NCBI GenBank assembly: GCA_001874305.1
Contig: MPCU01000009.1
Span: 146,162 to 210,161, forward strand
DNA: 64,000 bases
Direction: 5' to 3'
DNA from: Bacteriovorax sp. MedPE-SWde
Lineage (GTDB): Bacteria; Bdellovibrionota; Bacteriovoracia; Bacteriovoracales; Bacteriovoracaceae
A program made the position numbers and the translations under genes. Shown one piece after another: positions 52,033-60,821 of this stretch; the first letter of the stretch is position 1; the number at the start of each line of letters is the position of its first letter. The notes beneath the pieces were generated by a model. That model did no database searches, was not told where the DNA came from, and was given only the letters and a program-made list of their open reading frames with translations.

Positions 52033-53999
52033 TGTTTGCTGAAGAAGAAGTTGTAAAATCGCATAAAGGTCGATCAGATATTCTTTTTACGTTAATTGCT
52101 GGGTGCTTCTCTTTAATATTTTTCCGTCTTTGGTATCTTCAAATTTATCAAGGGGATATGCTCTATCAATACTCTATAAAAAATAGACTAAGAAAAGAGA
52201 CTGTTCGTGCTCCAAGGGGAATGATCTTTAGTCGAAACAATCAACTGATGGTCCATAATATCCCTCGCTTCGATGCTATTATTATTCCTCAGTACCTTAC
52301 GAATAGAAAACAAACTATTCCTAAGCTCGCTAATATTCTTTCAATGAAAGAGTCAGATGTTAAAAAGATTTTAAAAAAGTACCGTGGGCAGGCCCGTTAT
52401 AGACCTGTAAGAATAAAGAAGAATATTAGTAAGAAAGAAGTTGCAATCATTGAAACTGAGAATGAAAAAATGCCTGGAGTTCAGGTAGAGACTTTTATAT
52501 CTAGAGAGTATGCAGATAAAGAAGTTGGTGGACATGTACTCGGTTATATATCAGAAATTTCACAGACTCAGTTGCCAAAATATAGAAAGAGAGATCATGT
52601 AGACTATAAGCTAGGTGACTTTATAGGACAGGATGGAATTGAGGAAAAGTTTGATAAAAATCTTCGAGGAGAAGATGGTTATCAATTCATGGAAGTTGAC
52701 GCTCGTGGGAGAATGAAGAGAATTATCAGTTCTAACAATCTATTTGCTGGAATTGAAAATAAGGTCGCTAAACCAGGTAATAACGTTAGACTAACAATTG
52801 ATAGGGACTTACAACTAACAGCGTTTAAAGCGTTAGAAGGTAAGGTTGGTAGCGCTGTTGCTGTTGATGTTCAGACGGGTGAAGTTCTCGCAATGGTTTC
52901 TAGACCATCATTTGATCCAGCTCAATTTTCAAAAGGTTTAACAGCAGAATATTGGTCAAGTCTTGTAAACAATGAATTCAATCCTTTAAGAAATAGGGCC
53001 GTTCAGGATCACTATCCTCCAGGATCAACATTTAAAGTTTTTACAGCTATTACAGTTTTAGAAGAAGGGCTAATTAAGCCTGATGAAGAACTCTCTTGTG
53101 GACCAACTTTTAGACTAGGTAGAAGAACATATCACGACTGGAAGAAAAGTGGTCATGGAAAGACCGATGTTTACAAGTCTATTAAACGAAGTGTTGATGT
53201 GTACTATTATAAGTTAGCGACACAGTTTGATATCGATACTCTTGCATCTTATGCAAGGAAGTTTGGTTTAGGATCAAAAACACAAATTACATTACCACGA
53301 GAAATTCCGGGACTTATACCAACTAAAGAATGGAAGAAGAAAAGATTTGGTGAAGAATGGCAACTTGGTGAAAACCTAACTTCCGCCATTGGCCAATCGT
53401 TCTTATTAACTACACCTCTTCAGTTAGCAATGTCTTATGCAACCATTGCAAATGGTGGGACTCTTTATCGTCCTCAAGTTGTTAAAGAGATCTTTACTAA
53501 CTCTGGTGAGGTTGTTGAATCAATGGAGCCAGAAATCGTTAGTAAGGCAGAAGTTAGTGAAGCAACATTGAAAGCTGTAAAAATAGGAATGAATCAAGTT
53601 GTAAACGAAGAGAAAGGTACAGCTTGGTGGTATAGAGGTCGAGGAATTAGAATGGCCGGGAAAACTGGAACTGCGCAGGTTATCAGTATGTCTTCAAAAG
53701 AATTATTTTCTAAGTGTGAAGAAAAGCCATATAAGAGTCGTCACCATGGTCTTTTTGCGGCCTTCGCTCCTTATGAAAACCCTCGTATTGCAGTTGCAGT
53801 AGTTGTTGAGCATGGTTGTCATGGTTCATCGGCGGCGGCACCTGTTGCTAGAGATATCATTACTACATATATGAAAAAATATGAAAAAGAAGCGCATGCT
53901 CGATATGAGAAAGAAGATAACGAGAAAGCAAGAGCGTATTGGCGTAAGCTTCAAGAGAAGCGAAGAAAGGCCAAAGAAAAAAAAGAACAAGAAGGCTAG
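52032..53999 (+). CDS. mrdA: Penicillin-binding protein 2, elongation transpeptidase
   Basis: 655 residues. N-terminal TM helix (about 19-38), dimerisation/pedestal region (RAPRGMIFSRNNQLMVHN, GHVLGYISEIS), transpeptidase domain with SxxK in PPGSTFKVF (Ser near 331), a Ser-x-Asn-type motif in SVDVYYYKLA (SVD rather than SxN, as in many PBP2), and KTG in GKTGTAQ near 543. A long Lys/Arg/Glu-rich C-terminal tail is unusual. It crosslinks peptidoglycan during elongation with RodA. Confidence 0.95.
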   Translation: MFAEEEVVKSHKGRSDILFTLIAGCFSLIFFRLWYLQIYQGDMLYQYSIKNRLRKETVRAPRGMIFSRNNQLMVHNIPRFDAIIIPQYLTNRKQTIPKLANILSMKESDVKKILKKYRGQARYRPVRIKKNISKKEVAIIETENEKMPGVQVETFISREYADKEVGGHVLGYISEISQTQLPKYRKRDHVDYKLGDFIGQDGIEEKFDKNLRGEDGYQFMEVDARGRMKRIISSNNLFAGIENKVAKPGNNVRLTIDRDLQLTAFKALEGKVGSAVAVDVQTGEVLAMVSRPSFDPAQFSKGLTAEYWSSLVNNEFNPLRNRAVQDHYPPGSTFKVFTAITVLEEGLIKPDEELSCGPTFRLGRRTYHDWKKSGHGKTDVYKSIKRSVDVYYYKLATQFDIDTLASYARKFGLGSKTQITLPREIPGLIPTKEWKKKRFGEEWQLGENLTSAIGQSFLLTTPLQLAMSYATIANGGTLYRPQVVKEIFTNSGEVVESMEPEIVSKAEVSEATLKAVKIGMNQVVNEEKGTAWWYRGRGIRMAGKTGTAQVISMSSKELFSKCEEKPYKSRHHGLFAAFAPYENPRIAVAVVVEHGCHGSSAAAPVARDIITTYMKKYEKEAHARYEKEDNEKARAYWRKLQEKRRKAKEKKEQEG

Positions 54000-55112
54000 A
54001 TGAACTTTGATAATATAAAAGAACTTTTAAAGAGATATGACTTTTCCTTCTTTGGATTATCATTAGTTATTTTTATTTTTGGAATAATTAATCTCTACTC
54101 TGCAACACATACGTCAGCTAATATGCATCATGCAAACTTGTATAAGGTGCAAATCGGTTGGTATTTGATTTCTCTCTTTGTTGGCTTTGCTATTAGTTTT
54201 GTACAGCCTAAGAATTACTTTCGTTTTGCTTGGTTTGTTTATGCTTTCAATGTCTTTCTCTTAGTTCTTGTTCTCTTTCTTGGACATGAAGGAATGGGAG
54301 CGAGAAGGTGGCTTCTATTAGGACCATTTAGGGTTCAGCCTTCAGAGCTAATGAAACTATCTGTTATCTTTGTTCTTGCGAGATGGTTTAGAAAACGTTC
54401 TCCGGATCAGGAGCTAGGACTTAAGCAATTGGTCTTTCCTTTTATAATAGCTTTTATTCCCACTATATTAATCGTTCTCGAGCCAGACCTTGGAACAGGG
54501 TTGCTAATTCTTTTAATCTTTTTCACGATGGCTTTCTTTAGAAAGTTAAAGTGGAAGTCTCTTGGAATTTTGGCAATTGTAGGAATTATCAGCGGTGGGC
54601 TGATGTATCAATTCGGCCTTAAGAATTATCAAAAGCGTAGGATTTTAACATTCATTAACCCAACTGCTGATGCTAAAGGTTCTGGTTATAATGCAATTCA
54701 ATCTAAAATTGCTATTGGATCAGGAAAGTTTCTTGGGAAAGGATTAATGAAGTCCTCTCAAGCATCACTGAACTATCTTCCAGAAAATCACACCGATTTC
54801 GTATTCTCAATTTTTAATGAAGAGCATGGATTCTTTGGGTCAATACTACTCATTGGTCTCTATCTATTCCTATTCTATCGCTTCGTTTGGCTATCTGTGA
54901 ATGTCTCGCGGATTTTTGACTCCATTGTCATAATTGGGGTCATGTCCATATTTTTCTGGCATACCTTTATTAATATGGGGATGGTTATGGGATTGCTGCC
55001 CGTGGTGGGGTTACCTCTCCCTTTGATGTCATACGGAGGGTCTTCACTTTTAACCTTTGGCATATGTTGCGGAATTGCGACCTCCATATCAAATTCGAGA
55101 AATATGTTCTAA
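54000..55112 (+). CDS. rodA: Peptidoglycan glycosyltransferase RodA
   Basis: 370 residues, about ten TM helices of the SEDS family. Conserved features: GARRWLLLGPFRVQPSELMKL, EPDLGTGLLI, the catalytic-region ENHTDFVFSIFNEEHGFFGS and the C-terminal GLLPVVGLPLPLMSYGGSS. Polymerises glycan strands with PBP2. The ATG directly abuts the mrdA stop. No terminator is evident; the next gene is 149 nt on with a possible TATAAT at 55222. Confidence 0.95.
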   Translation: MNFDNIKELLKRYDFSFFGLSLVIFIFGIINLYSATHTSANMHHANLYKVQIGWYLISLFVGFAISFVQPKNYFRFAWFVYAFNVFLLVLVLFLGHEGMGARRWLLLGPFRVQPSELMKLSVIFVLARWFRKRSPDQELGLKQLVFPFIIAFIPTILIVLEPDLGTGLLILLIFFTMAFFRKLKWKSLGILAIVGIISGGLMYQFGLKNYQKRRILTFINPTADAKGSGYNAIQSKIAIGSGKFLGKGLMKSSQASLNYLPENHTDFVFSIFNEEHGFFGSILLIGLYLFLFYRFVWLSVNVSRIFDSIVIIGVMSIFFWHTFINMGMVMGLLPVVGLPLPLMSYGGSSLLTFGICCGIATSISNSRNMF

Positions 55113-55261
55113 ATACTCAGAATATATGCACTTTTAGTTAAATGAAAAGTTTAGGGTTTTCTTAAGAGTCCTGTAATTTGAACTATTTCATTATACGAAA
55201 GGAGATGAGCCTCTTTTGCCATATAATCTAGGGAAATTAACATCTTAGGTTAAATGGAAAT

Positions 55262-56956
55262 ATGAGAAAAGTTCTTATCTACACATTTCTTCTTTCTCTG
55301 CTCTTTTTAGCAGGTGTTAGCTTTGTTTTCTATGGGGCAACGGATTGGCTTGTATATTCTCTCTTTGTTTCCACTTTTATAAGTTGGCTCTATATTTTTT
55401 TTAAGTCTGGCCGAAATCGGGCATCGGATGAAATAGAAAGAGCAATTTTAGATAGTGCAAAAGTTAGTATTATAGCAACTGATATAAATGGGGTAATCAC
55501 TCATTTTTCAAAGGGAGCAGAAGATCTTCTTGGTTATAAGAGTTACGAGCTAGTTGGAAATGAAACTCCTGCAATCTTACATGATGTTGATGAAGTTATT
55601 GAGCGTACTAAAGTATTGAATGAGGAGTTTGGAGAGAGTAATTCACCTGGCTTTATTACTTTTGTAAGAAAAGTATATAGTGAGTCCAAAGATGAAAATG
55701 AATGGACTTATATAAGAAAAGATCAAAGTCGATTACCAGTAATTCTATCGGTAACACCAATTTATTCAAACAAGGGAACAATTGTAGGTTTTTTAGGGAT
55801 AGCTACTGACATCTCAAGTATGAGAAGGCAAAACGAAGAACTTATCTCTGCTAAAAATATGGCGTTAAAAGCAAACCGCAGTAAGAGCTTCTTTCTTGCA
55901 AATATGTCCCACGAACTTCGAACGCCATTAAATGGAATTATTGGAATGTCGGACCTTTTAAAAGATACAGATCTAAGTATCGAACAAAAGGATTTAAATC
56001 AGTATATCCACGACAGTTCTCAGCAGTTAGGAGCAATTATAAATGATATCTTAGACTTCTCTAAAATAGAGGTTGGAGGAATTGAAATAAATAAGGCACC
56101 AGTTAATCTAAAGAGCTTTAATGCATCTTTAGATAGAATCATTTTATCTCTTAATAAAACTAAGAATATAAAGTCGAGCTTTATAATGGAAGGCGAAGTG
56201 CCTGGAGGGTTGGTACTTGATGAAACACGCTTAACCCAAGTCTTAACAAACTTACTTTCTAATGCCTTTAAGTTCACCAAAGAAGGCTCTGTTATTTTAA
56301 AGTGTGGATACTCTGAAGGAAATTTAATTTACCAGATTGAAGACACTGGTATTGGTATAGACCAGGATAAGGTTTCTCATTTATTCTCCGCCTTTACTCA
56401 AGAGAGCGAGCACATGAGAAGAGAGTTTGAAGGTACTGGACTGGGGCTCTCGATTGTTAGAGAGCTTCTACAATTGATGGGTGGAGCAATAAGCGTAAAG
56501 TCTAAGAAGGGAATAGGCTCAGTATTTACGGCATCTATTCCATGTGAAGAAATTCAAGATCTTAATTTTGAGGAAGAGATTACTGAAGATATTCAGTTAA
56601 CGGGTGTTAAGGTATTACTTGTCGAAGACAATTTAATTAACCAAAAGCTTATAGTTAAAACTCTAGAAAAGGTCGGTGCAATTGTAGATGTATCTCTCGA
56701 TGGAAGAGATGCAGTAGAGAAGGTTAGGGGTGGAAGCTATCAACTTGTCCTTATGGACTATCAGTTGCCTATTATGGACGGTGTGACGGCTACAAAGCTT
56801 ATTAGAGAGTTTAACAACGAGATCCCAATTGTTGCACTTACTGCGAATGCTTTTAAGGAAGACAAGCGAGAGTGCTTACTTGCTGGAATGAACGAGTTCT
56901 TAGCGAAGCCTGTAACGCCTGGAAACCTAAAAAAGATGATTCAAAAGATGATCTAA
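55262..56956 (+). CDS. Hybrid sensor histidine kinase with PAS domain
   Basis: 564 residues. Two close N-terminal TM helices (about 4-24, 28-47) leave almost no periplasmic sensor, so sensing is probably by the PAS domain (about 57-190: KVSIIATDINGVITHFSKGAEDLLGYKS). HisKA with phosphoacceptor His near 217 (MSHELRTPLNG), HATPase with NLLSNAFKFT, DTGIGI and GTGLGLSI, then a receiver with LLVEDN and LMDYQLP. All are intact. The lack of an adjacent DNA-binding partner and of an Hpt domain means its target lies elsewhere. Confidence 0.94.
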   Translation: MRKVLIYTFLLSLLFLAGVSFVFYGATDWLVYSLFVSTFISWLYIFFKSGRNRASDEIERAILDSAKVSIIATDINGVITHFSKGAEDLLGYKSYELVGNETPAILHDVDEVIERTKVLNEEFGESNSPGFITFVRKVYSESKDENEWTYIRKDQSRLPVILSVTPIYSNKGTIVGFLGIATDISSMRRQNEELISAKNMALKANRSKSFFLANMSHELRTPLNGIIGMSDLLKDTDLSIEQKDLNQYIHDSSQQLGAIINDILDFSKIEVGGIEINKAPVNLKSFNASLDRIILSLNKTKNIKSSFIMEGEVPGGLVLDETRLTQVLTNLLSNAFKFTKEGSVILKCGYSEGNLIYQIEDTGIGIDQDKVSHLFSAFTQESEHMRREFEGTGLGLSIVRELLQLMGGAISVKSKKGIGSVFTASIPCEEIQDLNFEEEITEDIQLTGVKVLLVEDNLINQKLIVKTLEKVGAIVDVSLDGRDAVEKVRGGSYQLVLMDYQLPIMDGVTATKLIREFNNEIPIVALTANAFKEDKRECLLAGMNEFLAKPVTPGNLKKMIQKMI

Positions 56957-57008
56957 TTGGCATTCTTCTTGCTCTATATTAGGTAGAAACACCTATAAAG
57001 GATGGAAA

Positions 57009-57248
57009 ATGTTAAGAATTCTGTTTAAAACTATGACACTAGTATTTATTTTGAGCACAAGCGCCTATGCGATGGAGCAAGAAAACCCTGTCTTTGAGCA
57101 ACTGAAGGATGATATGTGGCAAATGGGACTGGAATTTGACTACTCTCACGGTGCTCATATGGTTATGCCATCTGTTGGAGATGATACCGCTGATGAAAAT
57201 GGAGATATAGTCCATTCCGAAGAGATTTCAAGAGCGCTTAGTATCTAG
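57009..57248 (+). CDS. Small exported protein, unknown
   Basis: 79 residues. Signal peptide of about 21 residues (MLRILFKTMTLVFILSTSAYA) followed by a 58-residue acidic mature part with His and Met residues and no Cys. AAGGA lies upstream of the ATG, supporting expression. No family recognised. It sits between the hybrid kinase and the MarR gene and could belong to either transcript. Confidence 0.6.
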   Translation: MLRILFKTMTLVFILSTSAYAMEQENPVFEQLKDDMWQMGLEFDYSHGAHMVMPSVGDDTADENGDIVHSEEISRALSI

Positions 57249-57272
57249 CAGCGAGTCTAATTGTACTAATAT

Positions 57273-57302
57273 TTGACTATCAGGCCATCTTCTCAGTATA
57301 GT
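57273..57302 (+). promoter_or_regulatory. MarR gene promoter
   Basis: TTGACT (57273-57278), 18-nt spacer, TATAGT (57297-57302). The -10 box overlaps the inverted repeat described next. Confidence 0.55.
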
Positions 57303-57317
57303 ATTAAAATCATACTA
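57299..57317 (+). promoter_or_regulatory. Palindromic operator candidate for MarR autorepression
   Basis: TAGTAT (57299-57304), 7-nt spacer, ATACTA (57312-57317): a 19-bp dyad overlapping the -10 box and placed where a MarR dimer would block its own promoter. Size fits MarR operators. Confidence 0.5.
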
Positions 57318-57331
57318 ACCAGGGGATGGGC

Positions 57332-57817
57332 ATGAAGCGAATTTCCAGTATTGGCGGTTTACTTAAAAAAATTTATAGAGTTTATAACAATCAGTTATTA
57401 ACTATTCTTCAGGAGAAAGGTTTTACGGATTTAAGACCAAGCTTCCTTGAAATTCTTGTATATATTTGTGAAAACCAAGGGCCATCCATTAAGGATGTTG
57501 GTTCTGCTTGTGGCCTAAAGAAGCAAACGATGACGAGTCATCTTAATGAGCTTCAAAAAAGAGGTTATGTCGTTCGAAAGTCTAGTGAGTTAGACAAGAG
57601 AGAGCAGAAAATATTTTTAACTGAATATGGAGAGAGATTTAAATTCTCACTATTTGAAGCACTTGAAAATATTGAAGGTGATTACTCCCGATTTATCGGT
57701 GATGTCGAACTTGATAGAATCAACTCAACTCTAGATAATATGCACAAACGAATTACACCAAGTGACGACAATTCTTTAAAGTCACGAATTCAACTTAATC
57801 TTTCGTTGGACTTCTAG
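57332..57817 (+). CDS. MarR-family transcriptional regulator
   Basis: 161 residues with a central winged helix: PSIKDVGSACGLKKQTMTSHLNELQKRGYVVRKSSELDKREQKIFLTEYG, the MarR recognition helix and wing (DxRxxxxxLT form). The flanking helices are the dimerisation parts. I prefer the ATG at 57332, with AGGGG 6 nt before it, to the ATG at 57326. No efflux or redox gene is adjacent, so the regulated genes are unknown beyond probable autoregulation. Confidence 0.88.
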   Translation: MKRISSIGGLLKKIYRVYNNQLLTILQEKGFTDLRPSFLEILVYICENQGPSIKDVGSACGLKKQTMTSHLNELQKRGYVVRKSSELDKREQKIFLTEYGERFKFSLFEALENIEGDYSRFIGDVELDRINSTLDNMHKRITPSDDNSLKSRIQLNLSLDF

Positions 57818-57871
57818 GGTACGCGCGTCCGTATCGTGATCTTAAATACTTAAAAAAAGTTATTACTAAAT

Positions 57872-57898
57872 CACAGGGAGAAATCTCTGTGTTTTTTT
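57872..57898 (+). terminator. Intrinsic terminator after the MarR gene
   Basis: CACAGGGA (57872-57879), GAAA tetraloop, TCTCTGTG (57884-57891), seven T. GNRA loop and one G-T pair. Confidence 0.88.
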
Positions 57899-58003
57899 GG
57901 GGATGTTTGTAGGTGGTTCTGCTGGGGACCCTCTCGCCCTCCTTTCGTGGTCGGTTGTCAGGGTTGTTTTGTGTCAATTGCCATCGTGGCAATTGACACA
58001 AAC
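57899..58003. repeat. GC-richer spacer ending in a 16-bp perfect palindrome
   Basis: TTTGTGTCAATTGCCA (57968-57983), TCG, TGGCAATTGACACAAA (57987-58002): 16-bp perfect arms. The preceding 70 nt are markedly richer in G and C than the neighbourhood. Short open frames cross it on both strands but show no coding character. It may be a REP-like element, a structured RNA or a transposon remnant. Together with the terminators on both sides it fills the 241-nt gap between the MarR and porin genes. Confidence 0.6.
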
Positions 58004-58030
58004 AAAAAAGGCTTCCCGAAGGAAGCCTCT
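58004..58030 (-). terminator. Intrinsic terminator of the porin gene
   Basis: Minus strand: GGCTTCC, TTCG loop, GGAAGCC (58027-58010), six T. The C(UUCG)G loop makes it very stable. Confidence 0.92.
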
Positions 58031-58058
58031 CTTATTATCTATCTATGAAAAATATTTT

Positions 58059-59150
58059 CTAGAAGAAGTAACCGAAGTTAACAGCAATTCTTGTACCGTC
58101 GTTATCAGTTGTAGTTGTTGATGCAGACTTGTTCTCGTTAGTAATTTTAGCAAGATCAATATTAGCGTCGAACATAGCAGTTCTGTAACCAGCTTCAAGA
58201 GAGATAGTGTTAACAGTTGTTTCTGGAGTAAAAGTTGCTCCAGTTGTTTCTGTTTCTGTCTTAGTTACTGCGTAACCTGGAGTTACATAGATTTCAGAAG
58301 TAATTCCATATTCAAAATCAAGTCCGTAAGAAGTTGCTTTAACTTCTGTTGTTCCAGCAAAAGTTTCTGTAGATGACTTACCTAGGTTAAAGTCAATTTC
58401 CCAAGCACTCATAGCATAAGTTGCTTGTAGCTCAAGGTTAGTCATGTCACCAACGCTTGCTTTTCCACCAGAAATCACATCACCTTCTTCTTTACCTCTT
58501 GTTTGGTAAAATGCTTCAACAGAGTAACCATCTTTACCGTTCCAGTTTTGGTAACCTGCACCAAGTGAGATAACGCTATAGTCAACATCTCTCATTGTAG
58601 AAGTACCTGTTTCAGTATTGCTTAATGAGTAAGAAAGACCAGCGATCATTCCATTTCCGTGGTTATATGAAAAACCTAAAGTAACGTCTCTAGTATTAAG
58701 TTCTGTTGTTGCAGAACCAGCATCAGTATCTTCATTCTTTGAAGAACCGTAACCTACAGTAGCAGCAAACATATCTGAGATTCTGTAAGCAACATCTAGA
58801 TCAATTGTATTAGTGTCATCGTCGTTATTTGTTCCATTATTCTTAGCTGTGAATTCTGTTTTATTCATTCCGTAAGAAAATTCAGTTGAGATAGCACCGT
58901 GGTTAAAGAAAACATATGGGTTAACATTTGTTGTCTTGTTTTCACCAGTAGTAGTTGTAGTTCCTGAAACAGTTGACTCGTTATCAGTTGTAAGTGTGTC
59001 ATAAGAAATAACAGCAGCTTTTCTCTTAGACCAAGCAAGACCTAAATTGTCGTTCTTAGTTTTTCCGTCTCTTGTCATTTCTGGCATAACGTTACCAGCT
59101 AAAGCTGATCCCATAGAAAGAGCTAATGCTCCAGTAATAATTCTTTTCAA
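58059..59150 (-). CDS. Outer-membrane beta-barrel porin-like protein
   Basis: 363 residues. Signal peptide MKRIITGALALSMGSALA, then alternating polar/hydrophobic beta strands rich in Thr, Asn and Gly, with a C-terminal Phe-Phe (VNFGYFF), the signal for BAM insertion. Pattern (repeated TLGFSYNHGNGMIAGLSYSLSNTETGT, VISLGAGYQNW) fits a 14-16-strand porin; exact family not recognised. The start is TTG at 59150 with GGAG 6 nt before it; no ATG exists nearby. UUCG terminator after it. Probably abundant. Confidence 0.85.
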   Translation of the reverse strand: MKRIITGALALSMGSALAGNVMPEMTRDGKTKNDNLGLAWSKRKAAVISYDTLTTDNESTVSGTTTTTGENKTTNVNPYVFFNHGAISTEFSYGMNKTEFTAKNNGTNNDDDTNTIDLDVAYRISDMFAATVGYGSSKNEDTDAGSATTELNTRDVTLGFSYNHGNGMIAGLSYSLSNTETGTSTMRDVDYSVISLGAGYQNWNGKDGYSVEAFYQTRGKEEGDVISGGKASVGDMTNLELQATYAMSAWEIDFNLGKSSTETFAGTTEVKATSYGLDFEYGITSEIYVTPGYAVTKTETETTGATFTPETTVNTISLEAGYRTAMFDANIDLAKITNENKSASTTTTDNDGTRIAVNFGYFF

Positions 59151-59318
59151 AACTAACTCCTTGTTTTGTTTATTGTTTTAAAAAATCTAATACTTAAATT
59201 TTAATAGCTTATTGAATTAAAAGTAAATACTTTTTAACATTTTAATTTCTTGAGTTAAGAAAACTTGTCTGAGCTAAAAGGATATTATTGAAGAATTGGA
59301 AGGTGTTTGTGGCAAATG

Positions 59319-59337
59319 GGCCGCTTATGCAGCGGCC
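59319..59337 (-). other. Stem-loop across the rhodanese stop codon
   Basis: Minus strand GGCCGCT (59337-59331), loop GCATA, AGCGGCC (59325-59319). The TAA stop begins in the loop. No T tract follows, so it is unlikely to be an efficient intrinsic terminator; it may stabilise the mRNA end. Confidence 0.5.
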
Positions 59338-59828
59338 ATTCTTGAAGACTTTTCTGCTGGCCAGAACTTATATCCACCAGAGATATTGTTAACATTAAAG
59401 AAGCCCTTTTTTACAAGAAGCTCGCTTGCTTTAATTGATCTTAGTCCTACTTCTGAAATTATAAGAACGGGTGTAGTTTTACTTTGAATTTCTGCATAGC
59501 GCTTATCAAGTTCTTCTAGTGGTATTTTGATAGCACCATCAAGCTTAACAGGACTAAACTGATCCTTTCTAGAGACGTCTAGAATGATATAGTCCATGTC
59601 TTGGTCTTCGTAGACTTCAAATGCTTTTTGAGGAGAGAGATCATTATATGGAAGACCCATGAGAATCATATTATCATCAATGAACTCACCGTTTTTTACT
59701 CTAATAAGGTGGTTTCTTTGCATTGCCAGTGAGAAATCAAGTTTTTCATCAACCTTAATGATATTTCTCTCAATATTAGTCAGTCTATTATTGATAAATT
59801 CTAGCATTTGATAAAATTTTAAATCCAT
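59325..59828 (-). CDS. Rhodanese-like protein lacking the catalytic Cys
   Basis: 167 residues. N-terminal helical part (about 1-60, coiled-coil-like RLTNIERNIIKVDEKLDF) and C-terminal rhodanese fold (YIILDVSRKDQFSPVKLDGAIKIPLEELDKR, then LIISEVGLRSIKASELLVKKGFFNVNNISGGYKFW). The active-site loop C-x-x-G-x-R reads S125-E-V-G-L-R130, so sulfur transfer is not possible by the usual route; a binding or signalling role is likelier. The ATG at 59828 has AGGAGG 5 nt before it; the frame extends nine codons further. Confidence 0.85.
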   Translation of the reverse strand: MDLKFYQMLEFINNRLTNIERNIIKVDEKLDFSLAMQRNHLIRVKNGEFIDDNMILMGLPYNDLSPQKAFEVYEDQDMDYIILDVSRKDQFSPVKLDGAIKIPLEELDKRYAEIQSKTTPVLIISEVGLRSIKASELLVKKGFFNVNNISGGYKFWPAEKSSRMAAA

Positions 59829-59903
59829 TGATTCCTCCTGAGGGTAACTTCTCAACTTACTATTCGGTAAGTTGAGAAATAAGAGAAAGTAGATTTGGTT
59901 ATA

Positions 59904-60815
59904 CTAGAATAATGGGTAAAAATTGCCGTATTGGATGTTTCCAGTGATAACTGTCGTGAGAAAACAAGATGTGAAAAGGATGGAACCTTCATAAATACCG
60001 TAACCAAGCTCAACTTCAGAAGAGACCGTAGTTTCTTTATTCTCTTCTTTTCTAACTGGTAGATCATCGTGCATTCTGAATATAAAGATTAACCCTCTTC
60101 TAAAGATAGGGATAATGATAAGAGAAAGTAAGATCTTCAAAATAACCTGAATTGAATACCATTTGATATCTTCCAGCTGGTGATCTAGTGCCGAAGAGAT
60201 GATAAGACATTGTCCCCAGATAAACCCCATATACGCCAGAGATATCGCCATATTCTTTTGAACTAAGAGTCTATTAAAGGATAATTTTGATATTATCGGA
60301 AAAGTCTTAGAGGAGAAGCCTATGAGAACCATTGCAAATAGCCAGAGGAAGAAGGTCATAATAATAGAGGCGTGTGACACATTTATAACTGTCTTTAGAA
60401 TATAAGCTAATCCAACAGAGTGAGAGAAGCATATAAGTGAATAGGCATAGTTCTTACGCCTTAAAATTTCATCAGAGTATTCAAAGTTATAGAGAACAAT
60501 ACTTTCTATAATATAAATCGAGCCTAAGTAGAGGATAATCACCACTCCGGACTCAAGAAGTAATTTAAATAGAGCTATTAAAATCCCGTCAGACATATCA
60601 AAGTAGAAGTTTGAATAGATAATTCCAATCCCTATTATTCTTGAGAATAGGTGGATTGTGTCCGGAGAGTTCTTCGATGGGTAGAATCTCTTTAGCAGCT
60701 GATGCCTTATTGAAGGATATAGTATTGAGTGCGCGTGTTTATAAAGATAGATAATAAAACACAATAGTAGCGTGAATATAATTCTAAGAATCAGTTTATC
60801 GTATAGTTCATTCAT
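59904..60815 (-). CDS. Polytopic inner-membrane protein, unknown
   Basis: 303 residues with about eight hydrophobic helices. The N-terminal half has Tyr/His-rich loops (LYKHAHSILYPSIRHQLLKRFYP). A soluble stretch (about 250-275, DDLPVRKEENKETTVSSEVE) precedes a final helix pair ELGYGIYEGSILFTSCFLTTVITG. That end faintly recalls DUF350-type helices, but I do not assign it. Operon with the gene just upstream on the same strand (6 nt). Codon use is normal. Confidence 0.65.
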   Translation of the reverse strand: MNELYDKLILRIIFTLLLCFIIYLYKHAHSILYPSIRHQLLKRFYPSKNSPDTIHLFSRIIGIGIIYSNFYFDMSDGILIALFKLLLESGVVIILYLGSIYIIESIVLYNFEYSDEILRRKNYAYSLICFSHSVGLAYILKTVINVSHASIIMTFFLWLFAMVLIGFSSKTFPIISKLSFNRLLVQKNMAISLAYMGFIWGQCLIISSALDHQLEDIKWYSIQVILKILLSLIIIPIFRRGLIFIFRMHDDLPVRKEENKETTVSSEVELGYGIYEGSILFTSCFLTTVITGNIQYGNFYPLF

Positions 60816-60821
60816 TTACTG

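Noticed and set aside
57795..58121. Overlapping small open frames on both strands across the palindromic spacer
   Set aside because: They arise from the inverted repeat itself (mirror sequences QLPxWQLTQ on both strands) and have no ribosome site.
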